Origin: Pararhizobium sp. YC-54
GTDB taxonomy: Bacteria > Pseudomonadota > Alphaproteobacteria > Rhizobiales > Rhizobiaceae
Reading direction: 5' to 3'
Assembly: GCF_025847205.1 (NCBI RefSeq)
Contig: NZ_JAOYTH010000016.1
Location: forward strand, 99,837 to 163,836
DNA: 64,000 nucleotides
Shown here piece by piece: positions 26,385-35,909 of this stretch (the first letter of the stretch is position 1; each line of letters starts with the position of its first letter). The translations under genes and the position numbers were made by a program. The notes beneath the pieces were generated by a model. That model had not been told where the DNA came from, did not search any database, and worked only from the letters and a program-made list of their open reading frames with translations.

Positions 26385-29300
26385 TTACTCGGCGGCTTCA
26401 AGCCCCGGCAACTGCGGCTGGGTGTGCAGTTGCGTGACCGTGGCTGTTTCGAGCGGGGCAGTGTGGGCACCGTTCTTCTTCAGCGGCCGGTTTCCGGTCA
26501 TTGCACGCACCAGCGTGTAGAAGACCGGGGTCAGGAACAGGCCGAACAGCGTCACGCCGATCATGCCGGAGAACACGGCGACACCCATTGCATGGCGCAT
26601 TTCAGCACCTGCACCGGTCGAGATGACCAGCGGCACAACACCCATGATAAACGCCATCGATGTCATCAGGATCGGGCGCAGGCGCAGGCGGCTGGCCTTG
26701 ATGACGGCGTCGAACGGTGTCGCCCCTTCGAACTCGAGCTCCCGCGCGAACTCGACGATCAGGATGGCGTTCTTGGCCGACAATCCCACCAGCACGATCA
26801 GGCCGATCTGGGTGAAGACGTTGTTATCGCCTGCCGTCAGCCAGACCCCGCCCAATGCAGCCAGAAGCGCCATCGGGATGATCATGATGATCGACAGCGG
26901 TAGCGTCAGGCTTTCGTACTGCGCTGCCAGCACCAGGAAGACGAGCAGGATCGATAGCGGGAAGATCAGGATACCGGTATTGCCGGCAATGATCTCCTGG
27001 TAGGTCAGCTCCGTCCACTCGAAGGTGACGCCTGCGGGCAGGGTTTCGGCTGCTATCCGTTCGACAGCGGCACGGGCCTGGCCGGATGAATAGCCGGGTG
27101 CCGTGTTGCCGTTGATGTCGGCTGAAAGGAAGCCGTTATAGCGCATGGCCCGTTCCGGACCGGCACTCGAGGTGACGTTGAGCACCGCCGACAGCGGGAT
27201 CATCTCGCCGGAGTTCGAGCGGACTTCCAGCTTGCCGATGTCTTCCGCCTGGGCGCGGTAATTGGCATCGGCCTGCACGCGGACCGAATAGGTCCGGCCG
27301 AACTTGTTGAAGTCGTTGACATAGACCGAACCCAGATAGATCTGCAGCGTGTTGAAGATCTCCGTCAGCGGAACATTCAGCTGGCGCGCCTTGGCCCGGT
27401 CGACATCGGCATAGAGCTGCGGAACGTTGACCTGATAGCTGGAGAACATGCCGACCAGTTCAGGCGTCGTATAGGCCTTGGCCATGAACCCTTTGACGGC
27501 AGCATCGAGCGCTTCGTAGCCAAGGCCTGCCTTGTCTTCCAGTTGCAGCTTGAAGCCGCCGATCGCACCGAGACCCTGGACCGGAGGCGGCGGGAAGATG
27601 GCGCTGAAGGACTCCTGGATGACGCTGAGTTCCTGGTTGAGCCTTCCGGCGATTGCACCAGCCGAAAGATCCGGTGTCGTGCGTTCTTCAAATGGTTTCA
27701 GCGACAGGAAGACGATGCCGGCATTGGAGGAGTTGGTAAAGCCGTTGATCGACAGGCCCGGGAAGGCGATGGCGCTTTCGACGCCTGGAACCTTCAGGGA
27801 AATATCGCTGATGCGGCGGATTACCTCTTCCGTGCGGTCGAGCGAGGCGCCGTCTGGCAGCTGGGTGAAGCCGACCAGATACTGCTTGTCCTGCGGCGGT
27901 ACGAAACCGCCGGGGACGGCCTTGAAGAAGAACACGGTTGCGCCGACCAGCAGCAGATAGACGCCCATCATCAGGGTCTTGCGCGAGATAACGCCCTTGA
28001 CGCCTGAGCTGTAGGCCCGCGATCCGCGGGAAAAGACCGCGTTGAAACCACGGAAGAACCAGCCGAACAGAACGTCCATCACCCGCGTCAACCGGTCCTT
28101 TGGCGCATCATGGCCGCGCAGAAGCAGAGCGGCAAGCGCCGGAGACAGGGTGAGCGAGTTGAACGCCGAGATGACGGTCGAAATGGCGATCGTCAAGGCG
28201 AACTGCTTGTAGAACTGGCCGGTCAGGCCGGAGATGAAAGCAAGCGGCACGAACACGGCGACCAGCACCAGCGCGATCGCGATGATCGGGCCGGAGACTT
28301 CGGTCATGGCCTTGTAGGTTGCCTCGCGTGGGGAAAGGCCATCCTCGATGTTGCGCTCGACGTTTTCGACGACGACGATCGCGTCATCGACGACGATGCC
28401 AATGGCCAGAACGAGGCCGAAGAGGCTGAGGGCGTTGATCGAGAAACCCAGCATCTGCATCACGGCGAACGTGCCGATGATGGAGACGGGAACAGCGATC
28501 AGCGGAATGATCGAGGCGCGCCATGTCTGCAGGAAGATGATGACGACGATGACGACCAGCGCGATGGCTTCGAGCAGGGTGTGAATGACGGCCTCGATCG
28601 AGGCGCGCACGAACTGCGTCGTGTCATAGACGATCTCGTAGTCGACATCCTGCGGCATCGACGCCTTGATTTCCTGCATGGTTGTGCGGACCTGATCGGC
28701 GATCTCGATCGCGTTCGATCCGGGAGCCTGGAAAACCGGAATGGCGACGGCCTGCTTGTTGTTGAGCAGCGAGCGCAGCGAGTATTCGGCCGAGCCGAGC
28801 TCGATGCGGGAAACGTCGCGCAGGCGGGTAATCGCTCCGGTCGGGCTCGTCTTGATGATGATCTCGCCGAACTCTTCCTCGCTCTGCAGGCGTCCCTGCG
28901 CATTCACCGAAAGCTGCAGGTCGACGCCCTGCTGGTTCGGCGAGGAGCCGATGACGCCGGCGGCGGCCTGGATGTTCTGAGCACGGATTTCATTGACGAT
29001 ATCGGAGGCGGAAAGGCCGAGCTGAGCCATCTTCTGCGGGTCGAGCCAGATGCGCATCGAATAGTCGCCGGAGCCGAACAGCTGGACCTGGCCGACGCCG
29101 TCGATGCGGGCAAGCCTGTCCTTGACGTTGATCAGCGCGTAGTTGCGCAGATAGGTCATGTCGTAGCGGCCTTCGGGCGATGTCAGGTGCACCACCATCA
29201 TCAGGTCGGGGGAGCTCTTGATGGTGGTGACGCCAAGGCGGCGCACCTCTTCCGGCAACCGCGGCTCGGCTTGGCTGACGCGGTTCTGGACGAGCTGTTG

Positions 29301-29615
29301 CGCCTGGTCCGGATCGGTGCCGAGCTTGAAGGTCACCGTCAGCGTCATCAGGCCGTCGGTGGTCGCCTGGCTGCTCATATAGAGCATGTCCTCGACGCCA
29401 TTGATCGATTCCTCCAGTGGCGTCGCCACCGTCTCGGCGATGACTTTCGGGTTCGCGCCGGGATAGTTGGCGCGCACGACGACCTGCGGCGGCACGACGT
29501 CCGGATATTCGGAAATCGGCAGGATCGTCATGGCGATCAGGCCGCCAAGGAAGATGACGAAGGACAGAACGCCCGCAAAAACGGGGCGATCGATAAAGAA
29601 CCTGGAGATATTCAT
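26385..29615 (-). CDS. RND multidrug efflux transporter (HAE1 family)
   Basis: A 1076-residue inner-membrane proton/drug antiporter of full AcrB-like length. The N-terminus MNISRFFIDRPVFAGVLSF is typical; after the first periplasmic domain comes the transmembrane segment GIVVDDAIVVVENVERN with the adjacent proton-relay aspartates (near 405-410), and the second half repeats the fold. It should form the trimeric pump of a tripartite system with the adaptor encoded 39 bp upstream. No outer-membrane TolC-type gene is adjacent. It is probably repressed by the divergent TetR protein. Close relatives are the MexF/BepE-type pumps; the substrate spectrum is not readable. Confidence 0.93.
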   Translation of the reverse strand: MNISRFFIDRPVFAGVLSFVIFLGGLIAMTILPISEYPDVVPPQVVVRANYPGANPKVIAETVATPLEESINGVEDMLYMSSQATTDGLMTLTVTFKLGTDPDQAQQLVQNRVSQAEPRLPEEVRRLGVTTIKSSPDLMMVVHLTSPEGRYDMTYLRNYALINVKDRLARIDGVGQVQLFGSGDYSMRIWLDPQKMAQLGLSASDIVNEIRAQNIQAAAGVIGSSPNQQGVDLQLSVNAQGRLQSEEEFGEIIIKTSPTGAITRLRDVSRIELGSAEYSLRSLLNNKQAVAIPVFQAPGSNAIEIADQVRTTMQEIKASMPQDVDYEIVYDTTQFVRASIEAVIHTLLEAIALVVIVVIIFLQTWRASIIPLIAVPVSIIGTFAVMQMLGFSINALSLFGLVLAIGIVVDDAIVVVENVERNIEDGLSPREATYKAMTEVSGPIIAIALVLVAVFVPLAFISGLTGQFYKQFALTIAISTVISAFNSLTLSPALAALLLRGHDAPKDRLTRVMDVLFGWFFRGFNAVFSRGSRAYSSGVKGVISRKTLMMGVYLLLVGATVFFFKAVPGGFVPPQDKQYLVGFTQLPDGASLDRTEEVIRRISDISLKVPGVESAIAFPGLSINGFTNSSNAGIVFLSLKPFEERTTPDLSAGAIAGRLNQELSVIQESFSAIFPPPPVQGLGAIGGFKLQLEDKAGLGYEALDAAVKGFMAKAYTTPELVGMFSSYQVNVPQLYADVDRAKARQLNVPLTEIFNTLQIYLGSVYVNDFNKFGRTYSVRVQADANYRAQAEDIGKLEVRSNSGEMIPLSAVLNVTSSAGPERAMRYNGFLSADINGNTAPGYSSGQARAAVERIAAETLPAGVTFEWTELTYQEIIAGNTGILIFPLSILLVFLVLAAQYESLTLPLSIIMIIPMALLAALGGVWLTAGDNNVFTQIGLIVLVGLSAKNAILIVEFARELEFEGATPFDAVIKASRLRLRPILMTSMAFIMGVVPLVISTGAGAEMRHAMGVAVFSGMIGVTLFGLFLTPVFYTLVRAMTGNRPLKKNGAHTAPLETATVTQLHTQPQLPGLEAAE

Positions 29616-29654
29616 GGCGTGATCCGCCCTTGTGCTGAAGTGCCGGAGAAAGGC

Positions 29655-30875
29655 TTAGTTGGTTATCGAGGCTTGCTGCTCGGGATTTGCCGCCGGGTTC
29701 ATGGAGACCATTTCAGGCGCCACGAGCGCGCCGGGCCGGATGCGCTGCAAGCCGTTGACGATGATGCGTTCCTGGGCTTTCAGGCCAGCCGTGACGATCC
29801 GAAGCCCATCGGATTTCATGCCGACGGTGATTTCGCGATATTCGGCGGTATTGTCCGGCTTGACGACCATGACGAATTTCTTGTTCTGGTCGGTGCCGAT
29901 CGCGCGTTCATGCACAAGCACGGCGTCTTCGGATTTCGCCTGGCCCATGCTCAGCCGGGCGAACTGACCCGGCATCAAGGCGCCATTGGCGTTATCGAAC
30001 ACGGCGCGCACGCGGATCGTGCCGCTTTCAGGATCAACGCTGTTATCGACGAGCTGAAGCTTGCCGCTCACGCCCGGCAGCCCGGCGACATCCATGCGGA
30101 CTGGCACGCGGTCGATAAAGTTGCGGGCGTTCACGCCTTCCGGCAGCTCGGCGAGAATGCCGGAGACGATCCGCTCGTCAGCTTCGAAGCTCGCATAAAT
30201 CGGGCTCAAGGACACCAGCCGGGTGAGGATCGGCGATGAGGGGCCAGCAGCGATCAGGTTGCCGGCGGTGATCTCGATCTTGCCGACGCGGCCGGTGATC
30301 GGGGCGCGGATTTCGGTGTAGCCGAGATTGAGCGCCGCCGATTGCAGCACGGCGCGCGCCGCGCCGAGATCTGCTTCGGCACTTGCCAGGCCGTTCATGC
30401 GCTGATCGACTTCGCTTTGCGACACAGCGTTGGACGCTAAAAGCTGCGTGCCGCGCTTCAGTTCGATGCGGGCCAGCGATACGCGTGCTTCGGCCGCGGT
30501 AACACTGGCTTGCGCACGCGCCACTTCCGCCTGGAAGGGGGCGGGATCGATGGTGACGAGCAGATCGCCCTTCTCAACGATCGCGCCTTCCTGGAAATGG
30601 ACCGACTGGATGGCGCCGGCGACGCGGGAGCGCAGCTCGACATGATCGACCGCTTCGAGGCGGCCTGAGAATTCGCTCCATTGAGTCACGGATTTCGCTT
30701 CGACGACCGCAACGGAGACAGGGACCGCAACAGGCGCTGAAGTCGATGCGTCGGCCGCGTTGCCGCTGCCGGCCGGGCTTCCCTGAAGTTCGAAGTAGAC
30801 TGTTGGCGCGATGGTCGCGACCGCAAGGACGAGGCCAGTGGTGAGAAGCTTGGTTTTGAAAGTTCCGAATGACAT
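29655..30875 (-). CDS. RND periplasmic adaptor (membrane fusion protein)
   Basis: A 406-residue HlyD/AcrA-type adaptor. A single N-terminal hydrophobic segment (about 12-28, TTGLVLAVATIAPTVYF) serves as anchor or signal. The half-lipoyl motifs VELRSRVAGAIQSVHFQEGAIVEKGDLL and YTEIRAPITGRVGKIEI flank a helical hairpin, and the beta-barrel and membrane-proximal domains follow. No lipobox cysteine is evident. The Met at 30875 follows AGGA; the frame extends to 30959 but would run through the TATA-rich regulatory region. It is the first gene of the pump operon. Confidence 0.9.
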   Translation of the reverse strand: MSFGTFKTKLLTTGLVLAVATIAPTVYFELQGSPAGSGNAADASTSAPVAVPVSVAVVEAKSVTQWSEFSGRLEAVDHVELRSRVAGAIQSVHFQEGAIVEKGDLLVTIDPAPFQAEVARAQASVTAAEARVSLARIELKRGTQLLASNAVSQSEVDQRMNGLASAEADLGAARAVLQSAALNLGYTEIRAPITGRVGKIEITAGNLIAAGPSSPILTRLVSLSPIYASFEADERIVSGILAELPEGVNARNFIDRVPVRMDVAGLPGVSGKLQLVDNSVDPESGTIRVRAVFDNANGALMPGQFARLSMGQAKSEDAVLVHERAIGTDQNKKFVMVVKPDNTAEYREITVGMKSDGLRIVTAGLKAQERIIVNGLQRIRPGALVAPEMVSMNPAANPEQQASITN

Positions 30876-30968
30876 GGCGGCTATCCTGAATTTCTGCCCC
30901 GGGCGGTGGGCTGCCTTGTGCCCTTCGTGGGAGGCGAAGGATTTAGGCGAGGGTTGCATTGACGTTCA

Positions 30969-31037
30969 ATACCGTTCGGTATAGAAATAAGTTCTTGAAC
31001 CGATCGATGTCAATCGAATTGTATACCGATCGGTATA
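30969..31037. promoter_or_regulatory. divergent promoter with two TetR-type palindromic operators
   Basis: Site 1 is ATACCGTTCGGTAT (30969-30982) and site 2 is TATACCGATCGGTATA (31022-31037). They share the half-site ATACCG and their centres are 54 bp apart. For the leftward pump operon, TTGACA (complement of 31008-31013) and TTATTT (complement of 30985-30990) are 17 bp apart, placing site 1 at its start point; site 2 lies just before the tetR gene. This is the usual arrangement for autorepression plus pump repression. Confidence 0.75.
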
Positions 31038-31061
31038 AAAAAATTCGGGAGGGCCCACCCC

Positions 31062-31661
31062 ATGGGACGGCCAAGAGAGTTCGATGTCGACGATGCCCTT
31101 GAGACGGCGATGGAGCTGTTCTGGCGAAAGGGATATGAAGGCACGTCCTTGACCGACCTGACCGAGGGCATGGGTATCACCAAGCCGAGCCTCTATGGCG
31201 TTTTCGGCAACAAGGAAGGCCTATTTCTCAAGGCATTGGAACGCTACGAGCGTACCAAGATGAACTTCTTCCATGAAGCCCTGAACGAACCGAAGGCGCG
31301 CGATGTTGCCGAGAAAATCTTAAGGGGCTTTGCCGATTCCCAGACCGCGGAAACCAGTCCGAGCGGGTGCCTTGGGATCAACGGCGCGCTCGCCTGCAGC
31401 GAGGCAGCCGCCGAAATCCAGAAATGTCTGATCGAAAACCGACAGCGCGGTGAGCGGGAACTGGGCAAGCGGTTCGAGCGGGCGGCAAAAGAGGGCGACC
31501 TGCCTGCCGGGCATGAGCCCTATGATCTTGCCCGCTATATCATGACCATCTCGCAGGGGACCGCAATTCAGGCGGCCTCCGGCGCGGACCGCCCGGCGCT
31601 GTACCGCGTCATCGACATGGCGCTGCAGTTCTGGCCCGAAACCGGCGCACCGCAGAACTGA
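31062..31661 (+). CDS. TetR family repressor of RND pump
   Basis: A 199-residue TetR-type regulator. The N-terminal helix-turn-helix is complete: ALETAMELFWRKGYEGTSLTDLTEGMGITKPSLYGVFGNKEGLF. The C-terminal domain has TSPSGCLGINGAL, as in the YcdC/AcrR-like group (TetR_C pattern with GCL). Two cysteines lie there. It is divergent from the pump operon, with palindromic operators in the shared region, so it most likely represses both and is released by a pump substrate. GGGAGGG lies eight bases before the ATG. Confidence 0.9.
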   Translation: MGRPREFDVDDALETAMELFWRKGYEGTSLTDLTEGMGITKPSLYGVFGNKEGLFLKALERYERTKMNFFHEALNEPKARDVAEKILRGFADSQTAETSPSGCLGINGALACSEAAAEIQKCLIENRQRGERELGKRFERAAKEGDLPAGHEPYDLARYIMTISQGTAIQAASGADRPALYRVIDMALQFWPETGAPQN

Positions 31662-31716
31662 ATCAAACGGTCACTAAAGTTCCATATACAACACAATCAA
31701 TGTTTTGCAGGCTGGC

Positions 31717-32484
31717 TCACTCATCCGTCATCTTTCCGCTGCGTGATTCCAGCCGGTACCGGTTGCCGGGATAGACCAGCCGCGCAAAGGATACGGCGCA
31801 TTTGGATGACCACGTGCGGCGGCGAATGAGCAGGCAGGGTTCCGTGCGCAGGATGACAAGCAGCTTGCACTCCCACGGCTGCGGCATGGCGGCTTCGACG
31901 ATGTGTTCGGACCCGCTCAAGGGCGCTTCGGCCGTCAAATAGGCATTCGGTGTCTGCACCGTAAAGTCCTGTTCAAGGTAGCCGGGCGCTGCTTCCGGAT
32001 TGACGAAACGGTCTTCGATCTGCACCGGAACACCGTTTTCGCTATGCACGATCAGCGAATGAAACACCGATGCTCCGATCGGCAGGCCAAGCGCGTCGGC
32101 AACGTCGGGGGCTGCGGTTTCCCGGGCCAGAACAATCACGGAGGCCTGATGGGTATGGCCTCGCTCGTCGATCTCCTCGGCAATGTTGCGCACTTCGAAC
32201 AATTCGGAATAGCCTTTTCGCTCGGCAACGAAGGAGCCTACACCCTGGATGCGCACCAGTTCGCCTTCGCTCGCCAATTCCCTCAGTGCTCGGTTGGCGG
32301 TCATCTTGCTGACGCCCAGTTCCGCGACCAGTTCGTTCTCCGAGGGGACGCGATGCTTCGGCGGCCACTCGCCGCTCTGAATTCGGTCGAGGATCATCTG
32401 CTTGACGCCGGCATAAAGCGGCGAGCCGTCATTGTCGCTGGAGTCCCACTTTAACGGAGCGTTCTGGTCGTTGCTTCGTTTCAT
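31717..32484 (-). CDS. GntR/HutC-family regulator of the ABC-lyase operon
   Basis: A 255-residue GntR regulator of the HutC subfamily. The winged helix is at about 20-90 (MILDRIQSGEWPPKHRVPSENELVAELGVSKMTANRALRELASEGE), then comes a UTRA ligand-binding domain (GVPVQIEDRFVNPEAAPGY and ARLVYPGNRYRLESR). AAGGAC precedes the ATG. It is divergent from the amino-acid ABC operon (32676 onward). A second HutC-type protein is encoded at 49844, so the two catabolic arms probably have separate regulators. The likely effector is urocanate or a related imidazole, by family analogy only. Confidence 0.88.
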   Translation of the reverse strand: MKRSNDQNAPLKWDSSDNDGSPLYAGVKQMILDRIQSGEWPPKHRVPSENELVAELGVSKMTANRALRELASEGELVRIQGVGSFVAERKGYSELFEVRNIAEEIDERGHTHQASVIVLARETAAPDVADALGLPIGASVFHSLIVHSENGVPVQIEDRFVNPEAAPGYLEQDFTVQTPNAYLTAEAPLSGSEHIVEAAMPQPWECKLLVILRTEPCLLIRRRTWSSKCAVSFARLVYPGNRYRLESRSGKMTDE

Positions 32485-32555
32485 ATTCTTGTCCTTGGGC
32501 GGAATTAATTTTGCATTCAGATGCGGCCGCCCACTTGCATACCATAAAAATTAGC

Positions 32556-32569
32556 ATATGGTACCATAT
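32556..32569. promoter_or_regulatory. palindromic operator candidate between GntR and ABC operon
   Basis: ATATGGTACCATAT is a perfect 14-bp palindrome in the 191-bp divergent gap, 107 bp before the binding-protein start. It is followed directly by ACAACA, and the 12-mer CCATATACAACA recurs at 31682-31693. A GntR dimer site is plausible. Confidence 0.5.
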
Positions 32570-32675
32570 ACAACATGGATGTTCAGGGGCATTTTTCAAC
32601 CTCGTCTTCCATCCGTTATTGTAGAGCCGGCGCAAGATCGGTGGACGTTGAAAACAAACCCAGAGGAACGTGAGC

Positions 32676-33515
32676 ATGAACCTGTCAAAATTTCTGATGG
32701 CTGGTGCCGTCGCATTCGCAACGTTTTCCGCTCCGTTGGCCCAGGCCAAGGACTGGAAGACCGTTACCATTACGCTTGAAGGTGCCTATGCGCCGTGGAA
32801 CCTGACCAATCCGGACGGCACGCTCGGCGGTTTCGAGCCTGAGCTGGCCAAGTATCTCTGCGATCACATGAAGGTCGAGTGCAATCTCGTTGCTTCCGAT
32901 TGGGATGGCATGATCCCGGCGCTCAACGCCGGCAAGTTCGATGTGATCATGGACGCGCTGTCGATCACCGAAGAGCGCAAGAAGATCATCGATTTCACCA
33001 TCCCCTATGCCCATACCCACGCCGCCTTCGCGACGCTCAAGGATAGCCCGTTGGCAAACGCCGCCGGCACCGGAACGGTCGTCAAGCTCGATCCGGGCGC
33101 AACCGGCGTCAAGGAAGTCGATGCGATGAAGGAAGCCTTTGCCGGAAAGACCATCGGCATCCAGGCCGCCACTGTCTATTCCAAGTTCATCTATGACAAC
33201 TTCGGCGATGTTGCCACGGTGCGTGAATACAAGACCGGTGCCGAGCGCGACCTCGATCTCGAAAGCGGCCGTATCGACCTCGTTTTCGATGATGCCGTCT
33301 ATCTGATCTCCGCCTTTGAAAAGTCCAACGGCACCCTGGCCTTTACCGGTCCGGAAATCGGCGGCACGATCTTCGGCAGCGGCGAAGGCCTTGGCATCCG
33401 TCAGGCCGATACCGATCTGCGTGACATGTTCAACAAGGCCATCGAGGCCGCCCTCGCTGACGGCACGATCAAGACGCTGTCGATGAAGTGGTTCAAGACC
33501 GACGTCACCCCGTGA
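32676..33515 (+). CDS. polar amino-acid ABC transporter, periplasmic binding protein
   Basis: A 279-residue SBP_bac_3 family protein. It has a signal peptide (MNLSKFLMAGAVAFATFSAPLAQA, cleavage before KDW), then EGAYAPWNLTNPDGTLGGFEPELAKYLC and the family motif SDWDGMIPALNAGKFDVIMDALSITEERKKIIDFT. The arginine usually gripping the ligand carboxylate has its usual context (LSITEER). ATG 32676 is chosen because AGAGGA lies eight bases upstream; an in-frame GTG at 32670 is too close. Relatives bind histidine, lysine/arginine/ornithine or octopine/nopaline. With a histidine-ammonia-lyase homologue in the operon, an imidazole amino acid or derivative is the likely ligand. Confidence 0.92.
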   Translation: MNLSKFLMAGAVAFATFSAPLAQAKDWKTVTITLEGAYAPWNLTNPDGTLGGFEPELAKYLCDHMKVECNLVASDWDGMIPALNAGKFDVIMDALSITEERKKIIDFTIPYAHTHAAFATLKDSPLANAAGTGTVVKLDPGATGVKEVDAMKEAFAGKTIGIQAATVYSKFIYDNFGDVATVREYKTGAERDLDLESGRIDLVFDDAVYLISAFEKSNGTLAFTGPEIGGTIFGSGEGLGIRQADTDLRDMFNKAIEAALADGTIKTLSMKWFKTDVTP

Positions 33516-33548
33516 TCCCAAGGTGCCCGCCGCTTGCTATTTTGCGAA

Positions 33549-33577
33549 CGGCGGCCACACTTGCTGTGGCAGGCCGC
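33549..33577 (+). terminator. intra-operon stem-loop after binding-protein gene
   Basis: GGCGGCCACA (33549-33558) pairs with TGTG (33565-33568) and GGCCGCC (33571-33577) with a small bulge and a tight loop. It lies 33 bp after the binding-protein stop and before the permease genes. Such structures typically stabilise or partially terminate to give more binding protein than permease. Confidence 0.5.
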
Positions 33578-33655
33578 CCTTCATCGGCGCGGCCTTCCAT
33601 ATCCACTTGAAGATCGGGAATCCGGCCTTGCCGGGAACGACGGGACGCCTGCGGC

Positions 33656-34378
33656 ATGGCATTACTTCAAATGATCGGATTTGGTCCCACCGGCTGGGGC
33701 GGCTTGCTTCTGGTGGCGGCCCTGATGACGCTTTGCGTCACCGCCGTGGCGCTGTTGATCGGCGCTATTCTCGGCTCGCTGGTTGCCTGGGCGAAGCTGT
33801 CGGGCAGCCGGATCCTGAGGACGATCGGCGGCACCTACACCACGGTATTCCGTGGCGTTCCCGAGCTGTTGATCATCTATCTCGTCTATTTCGGCGGATC
33901 GAGCGCCGTCACCGCCATCGGCACGGCGATGGGCTATGAGGGCTTTCTCGGTCTTCCGTCCTTTGCCGCCGGCGCGCTCGCGGTCGGCATCATCTCGGGC
34001 GCCTATCAGGCCGAAGTGTTTCGCGGTGCTTACCTTGCCATTCCCAAGGGGGAGCTTGAGGCGGCGCAGGCGATCGGCATGAACCGCGGCTTGCGCTTCC
34101 GCCGCATCATCGGCCCGCAGGTCTTCCGGTTTGCCATTCCGGGGATCGGCAATGTCTGGCAGCTCAGCCTGAAGGACTCTGCCCTCGTCTCCGTGACCGG
34201 TCTTGCCGATCTGATGCGCACCAGTCAGGTCGCTGCCGGATCGACGCGGCAGCACTTCCTGTTCTTCATTGTCGGTGGCTGCCTCTATCTGGTCCTGACC
34301 AGCTTCTCGGATCGTTTTTTCACCAGCGCCGAAAAGCGGGCCAATCGCAGCATGCCGACCAGCCTCGGCCAGGCCTGA
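33656..34378 (+). CDS. amino-acid ABC transporter permease (HisQ-type)
   Basis: A 240-residue inner-membrane permease of the His/Glu/Gln/Arg family (MetI-like, TIGR01726 type). About five transmembrane segments are visible, with TVFRGVPELLIIYLVYFGG near the middle and the ATPase-coupling EAA loop ELEAAQAIGMNRGLRFRRII. It should pair with the permease encoded 15 bp downstream and the ATPase of the same operon to import the ligand of the binding protein. Confidence 0.9.
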   Translation: MALLQMIGFGPTGWGGLLLVAALMTLCVTAVALLIGAILGSLVAWAKLSGSRILRTIGGTYTTVFRGVPELLIIYLVYFGGSSAVTAIGTAMGYEGFLGLPSFAAGALAVGIISGAYQAEVFRGAYLAIPKGELEAAQAIGMNRGLRFRRIIGPQVFRFAIPGIGNVWQLSLKDSALVSVTGLADLMRTSQVAAGSTRQHFLFFIVGGCLYLVLTSFSDRFFTSAEKRANRSMPTSLGQA

Positions 34379-34393
34379 TCAAGGAGACGCGCG

Positions 34394-35104
34394 ATGGATA
34401 TCGCCTTCATGTTCGAGACCATGAAAACGCTGCTGGCTGCCCTGCCGATGACGCTGGCGCTGTTTTCCCTTTCCGTCTTCTTCGGTGGAATACTGGCGCT
34501 TGTCATCGTCTGGATGCGCGTCAGCGGCAATGCCGCCGCCCGGAACTTTGCCAAGGGCTACATTTTCATCTTCCGCGGCTCGCCGCTTCTGATCCAGATG
34601 TTCCTGATCTTTTACGGCCTCGGACAGTTCGGCTTCATCCGCTACAGCTTCCTGTGGCCGGCATTGCGTGAACCCTTCGTCTGCGCCGTTCTGTCTCTGG
34701 CGCTCTGCACTGCTGGCTATTCGGCTGAAATCTTCCGCTTCGGCCTGCGCGCCATTCCGGCCAAGGAGATCGAGGCGGCGCGGTCCATCGGTATGTCCGG
34801 CTTCCTTTTGACACGCCGCATCCTCGCACCGATTGCCTTTCGCCACGCACTGCCGGCCTATTCGACCGAAGTGGTCATGATGGTGAAATCGACGGCGCTG
34901 GCCAGCCTTGTCACCGTCTGGGAAGTGACCGGCGTCGCCCAACGGCTGATCTCGCAGACATACCGCACGATGGAAGTCTTCCTCTGTGCGGCCGCCATCT
35001 ATCTCATTCTCAACTTCATCATCCTGCAGGCGATGGCGCTGCTTGAATACAAGCTGACCCCGCACCGCCGCGCCGCACCTCTTTTCCCGGTGCCGCAACG
35101 ATGA
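34394..35104 (+). CDS. amino-acid ABC transporter permease (HisM-type)
   Basis: A 236-residue second permease of the same family. It has [22 protein letters not shown] and the EAA loop [22 protein letters not shown], with five hydrophobic segments. Its stop overlaps the ATPase start by four bases (ATGA), indicating translational coupling. Together with the preceding permease it forms the heterodimeric channel. Confidence 0.9.
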   Translation: MDIAFMFETMKTLLAALPMTLALFSLSVFFGGILALVIVWMRVSGNAAARNFAKGYIFIFRGSPLLIQMFLIFYGLGQFGFIRYSFLWPALREPFVCAVLSLALCTAGYSAEIFRFGLRAIPAKEIEAARSIGMSGFLLTRRILAPIAFRHALPAYSTEVVMMVKSTALASLVTVWEVTGVAQRLISQTYRTMEVFLCAAAIYLILNFIILQAMALLEYKLTPHRRAAPLFPVPQR

Positions 35105-35907
35105 ACTCCGCGACCCTCAACCAGACTGGAACGACCATGGCAGGCACGACCCGGCTTTCCGTCCGCAATATCCGCAAGAGCTTTGGCGCGCATGAGGTGC
35201 TGCGCGGCATCTCGCTAGAGGCCCGCGATGGCGACGTCATCTCGCTTCTCGGCGCCAGCGGCTCGGGAAAATCGACCTTTCTGCGCTGTATCAATCTTCT
35301 GGAGATCGCCGATCACGGCGAGATTTCCGTCGATGGCGAACTGATCCAGATGCAGCAGCGCGGCGGAAAGAATGTCCCGGCCGATCGCCGCCAGGTGGAC
35401 CGCATCCGCTCCGAACTGGGGATGGTGTTCCAGTCCTTCAATCTTTGGTCCCATATGACGATCCTCGAAAACGTCATCGAGGGGCCGGTGCATGTGTTGA
35501 AGCGTCCGCGCGCCGAATGCATCGCCGAAGCCGAAGCGCTGCTGGAAAAAGTCGGCATCGCCGAGAAACGCCATGCCTATCCGGCGCATCTGTCGGGCGG
35601 TCAGCAGCAGCGCGCGGCAATCGCCCGCTCGCTGGCCATGAGGCCGAAGGTCATGCTGTTCGACGAGCCGACCTCGGCACTTGATCCGGAACTGGTCGGT
35701 GAAGTGCTGCGTGTCATGCGCTCGCTTGCCGAGGAAGGCATGACCATGCTGGTCGTCACCCATGAAATGAGCTTTGCCCGCAATGTCTCCAACCGGGTGA
35801 TCTTCATGAAATCCGGCGAGATCGACAGTGACGGTGCGCCGGACGAACTGTTCGGCTCGGGCGGTTCGCCCAGCTTCCGTCAGTTTATCGGCAATTTCGG
35901 AGGCTGA
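35101..35907 (+). CDS. amino-acid ABC transporter ATPase (HisP-type)
   Basis: A 268-residue ATPase. Walker A is GASGSGKST (about 51-59), the Q-loop [13 protein letters not shown], signature [17 protein letters not shown], Walker [15 protein letters not shown] and the H-loop VVTHEMSFA. It is typical of the HisP/GlnQ group. Met13 is an alternative start. The Shine-Dalgarno sequence of the next gene (CGGAGG) lies inside its 3' end, and the lyase homologue begins two bases after its stop, so uptake and catabolism are tightly linked. Confidence 0.93.
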   Translation: MNSATLNQTGTTMAGTTRLSVRNIRKSFGAHEVLRGISLEARDGDVISLLGASGSGKSTFLRCINLLEIADHGEISVDGELIQMQQRGGKNVPADRRQVDRIRSELGMVFQSFNLWSHMTILENVIEGPVHVLKRPRAECIAEAEALLEKVGIAEKRHAYPAHLSGGQQQRAAIARSLAMRPKVMLFDEPTSALDPELVGEVLRVMRSLAEEGMTMLVVTHEMSFARNVSNRVIFMKSGEIDSDGAPDELFGSGGSPSFRQFIGNFGG

Positions 35908-35909
35908 TC

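Noticed and set aside
28110..30239. 709-codon open frame antisense to the RND pump and adaptor genes
   Set aside because: It lies wholly opposite two genes with complete family motifs; its composition (Asp, Arg, Gly, His-rich) is that of a high-G+C shadow frame, and it has no recognisable domain.
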